This document shows positions 62,401 to 64,000 of a stretch of DNA of 64,000 nt, piece after piece (the stretch's first letter is position 1; every line of letters begins with the position of its first letter). The notes beneath the pieces are model-generated. The model was not told the origin of the DNA. It made no database searches and saw only the letters and a list, made by a program, of their open reading frames with translations. Position numbers and translations under genes: made by a program. Source of the stretch: Adineta ricciae (Eukaryota > Rotifera > Eurotatoria > Adinetida > Adinetidae); the NCBI GenBank assembly GCA_905250025.1, contig CAJNOJ010000002.1, forward strand, positions 1,054,001 to 1,118,000. Direction: 5' to 3'.

Positions 62401-64000
62401 CTCGAAGCGCATTCGTTTCAGTTTCTTGATTTTCTGCACATAAAGCCTTACAACAACAAACTTTTCCTTATCATATAAATTCATCATCTGATATTCGTGA
62501 TACCTGTTTACTAAACAAATTCCATAGCTGTACTAAATGCGAAGAGATGTCGCGAGCATCGTATTCTTCAATCGAATTGATCTAAAGGTAAGAATTACTA
62601 AAACACTTAAGGCTAATGTTACGATACTCACGAATACATCCATGGCCGCAAGGCGAGCACTTGGTATGTCGGATTCGAGTTTTTCGATTAGCATCGGAAT
62701 ACAATATTGAGCAAATTTGCCACTTGATGTCAAAACATTACGTAATGCAAGAGCGAGTTGCTCGTGAGTAATTGTTTCTTCTGTTTCATTGCTCGCCGTT
62801 TTCTATTAAATATTTAGAGAGTTCCTCATGTCCTATAATGATGATGTTATCCTAGTTTTCTCTTCAATTATCTCCACTGCCTGTCGAGAAATCTCATCAA
62901 TTGCTCAATGTTAAGAAAATATTCTTTCCCATCCTACTGAGAATGTAATCGTTATCAACATATTTTCTCTTCGGTAGAATCGATATGTACAGAGCAGATG
63001 TCCATTGATCTTCGAAAGTAATTTGATAGTAATCATCCAGTAAAAGGCATTGTTTAGTAACTCTACGATCAATTAAGATAATTCCAGTACAACTTCTCAA
63101 ATGACCAGTCTTTCACTATTGATCTATATCTCGGTCTATTCTTCTTTTCAGATGCATATTTTCACGTGCACGTAATGCCAGTAGATAACGGTAAACATGT
63201 AATCAATGTAATAAAACACGAAGTTAACAAGATCCCGTCTTACCGGTTTGTATTCCATTGGAAAATAACAAGCAACGACTTCGAATAACTCTTCCTTGTA
63301 TGGTTCTAAATCCGAGATACAATATTAGTCAAGGCCGGTGCTTCATTTCTTTACCAATATCTAAATATTTCGTCATATATTGCAAACATTGAAAGCAGAG
63401 AACGAGATTTCTTGGATCACGTTCGCCATCCATTGACTGAATGAAGTTACAAACAAAATCACTTCCCAGTTGTCGAACAACTAATAGAAAGAAGAAAAAG
63501 ACTCTTCTATTGCTGTCGTCTTTCTACAGCTTTACCATCCAAACGAGTGAAAAGGAAATGTAATAACACTACGAATACTTTGTGTCGGCTTGCTTGCGGA
63601 AATGATTGAACATACATATAAGAAAATATGGATTTAATCATCATAATACAATCGTCATCAGTTAAAGCCGATTGTTTTGCCTAAGTGAAACATCGAAAAG
63701 AAATGTTTCGTTGATCAATCGGTACTTACTAGAACAGAGAATAAATCAGCTGCTGGTTGCGCCAGAATATGATGATCAGCCATCTTCGCGATAATAAATA
63801 TAAGTAAATGATGAACTAAATTATCACAAAAACGGAAATTCGTACGAAAAAAAAGCCGATAATTCCCTTTTTTTACTTTCATGCGATTGTAGAAACGTAT
63901 TCGGTAAAGATTTCAAAACATTTCCAATCAATACCAATGCAACCGTTCGTTTTGACAATTCTGTACTTTGAAGATAATCACTACATAAACAATTCTAATC
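59430..64000 (-). CDS. MMS19: MMS19 homologue, C-terminal part (partial)
   Basis: HEAT-repeat protein of the cytosolic iron-sulfur targeting complex (with CIAO1 and CIAO2B) that delivers Fe-S clusters to DNA polymerases and helicases. The gene enters from beyond the right edge and ends at TAA 59430-59432. From right to left: ADHHILAQPAADLFSVL, MDGERDPRNLVLCFQCLQYM, EPYKEELFEVVACYFPMEY, CIPMLIEKLESDIPSARLAA, then helical repeats, and the terminal TIRITSLKCLNYLTALPIHK and PYRRHIIHVLRKCVDDHKRLVRRQAIETQMSW-type end, matching the human C-terminus (CLDDKKRLVRKEAV). More than fifteen short exons with small introns. The N-terminal HEAT region is outside the window. Confidence 0.88.

Overview
The window is AT-rich nuclear DNA of an animal, most likely a bdelloid rotifer (Adineta or Rotaria type). 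The basis is as follows. Genes are packed a few tens to hundreds of bases apart on both strands. Almost all introns are GT-AG and about 47-65 nt long. The orthologues are clearly metazoan (TTC16, SPTLC1, TBC1D23, FARP, MMS19, NDUFB9, RPS29, SmB). One gene (choline-sulfatase, 27.4-29.1 kb) is bacterial in type but carries a short intron. The species call is inference; no mobile element, CRISPR array or tRNA was found.

Layout. 0-12.2 kb (+ strand): 3' end of MTHFSD, TTC16 (with an antisense secreted-protein gene nested in its one long intron), a TFIIIC110/GTF3C2-like WD protein, a SLIMP-like seryl-tRNA synthetase paralogue, then two members of an unrecognised coiled-coil plus propeller-like family. 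Spacers here are only about 70-120 nt and several start codons directly follow 3'-splice-site-like sequence, so SL trans-splicing or operon expression is plausible. 12.2-19.2 kb: a decayed tandem duplication, gamma-glutamyl hydrolase, a small antisense membrane protein, a divergent serpin, and a third, zinc-finger-bearing member of the same family. 20-25 kb (-): a TASOR/TEX15-like gene (DUF3715) with a long disordered RS-like tail.

25.8-36.1 kb: an FBXL4-N-terminal-like plus BTB gene (+), choline-sulfatase (-), a rhodopsin-type GPCR (-), the divergent pair RPS29 (-) and SNRPB (+), an extended-SDR epimerase (-) and SPTLC1 (-). 37-44.4 kb: a Spot14/MID1IP1-like gene (+), a C2H2 zinc-finger gene (-) and NDUFB9 (-). 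47.4-55.2 kb: a FARP1/2 orthologue (FERM-DH-PH-PH, +) whose long intron contains a 680-codon alternative terminal exon with its own poly(A) signals. 55.9-64 kb (-): TBC1D23 and the C-terminal part of MMS19, which runs off the right edge.

Most genes are unrelated housekeeping genes, and shared function is not implied by proximity. The most interesting items are the dual-output FARP locus, the TASOR-like candidate silencing factor, the horizontally acquired choline-sulfatase lacking a signal peptide, the three-member orphan family with its adjacent duplication scar, and the nested secreted-protein gene.
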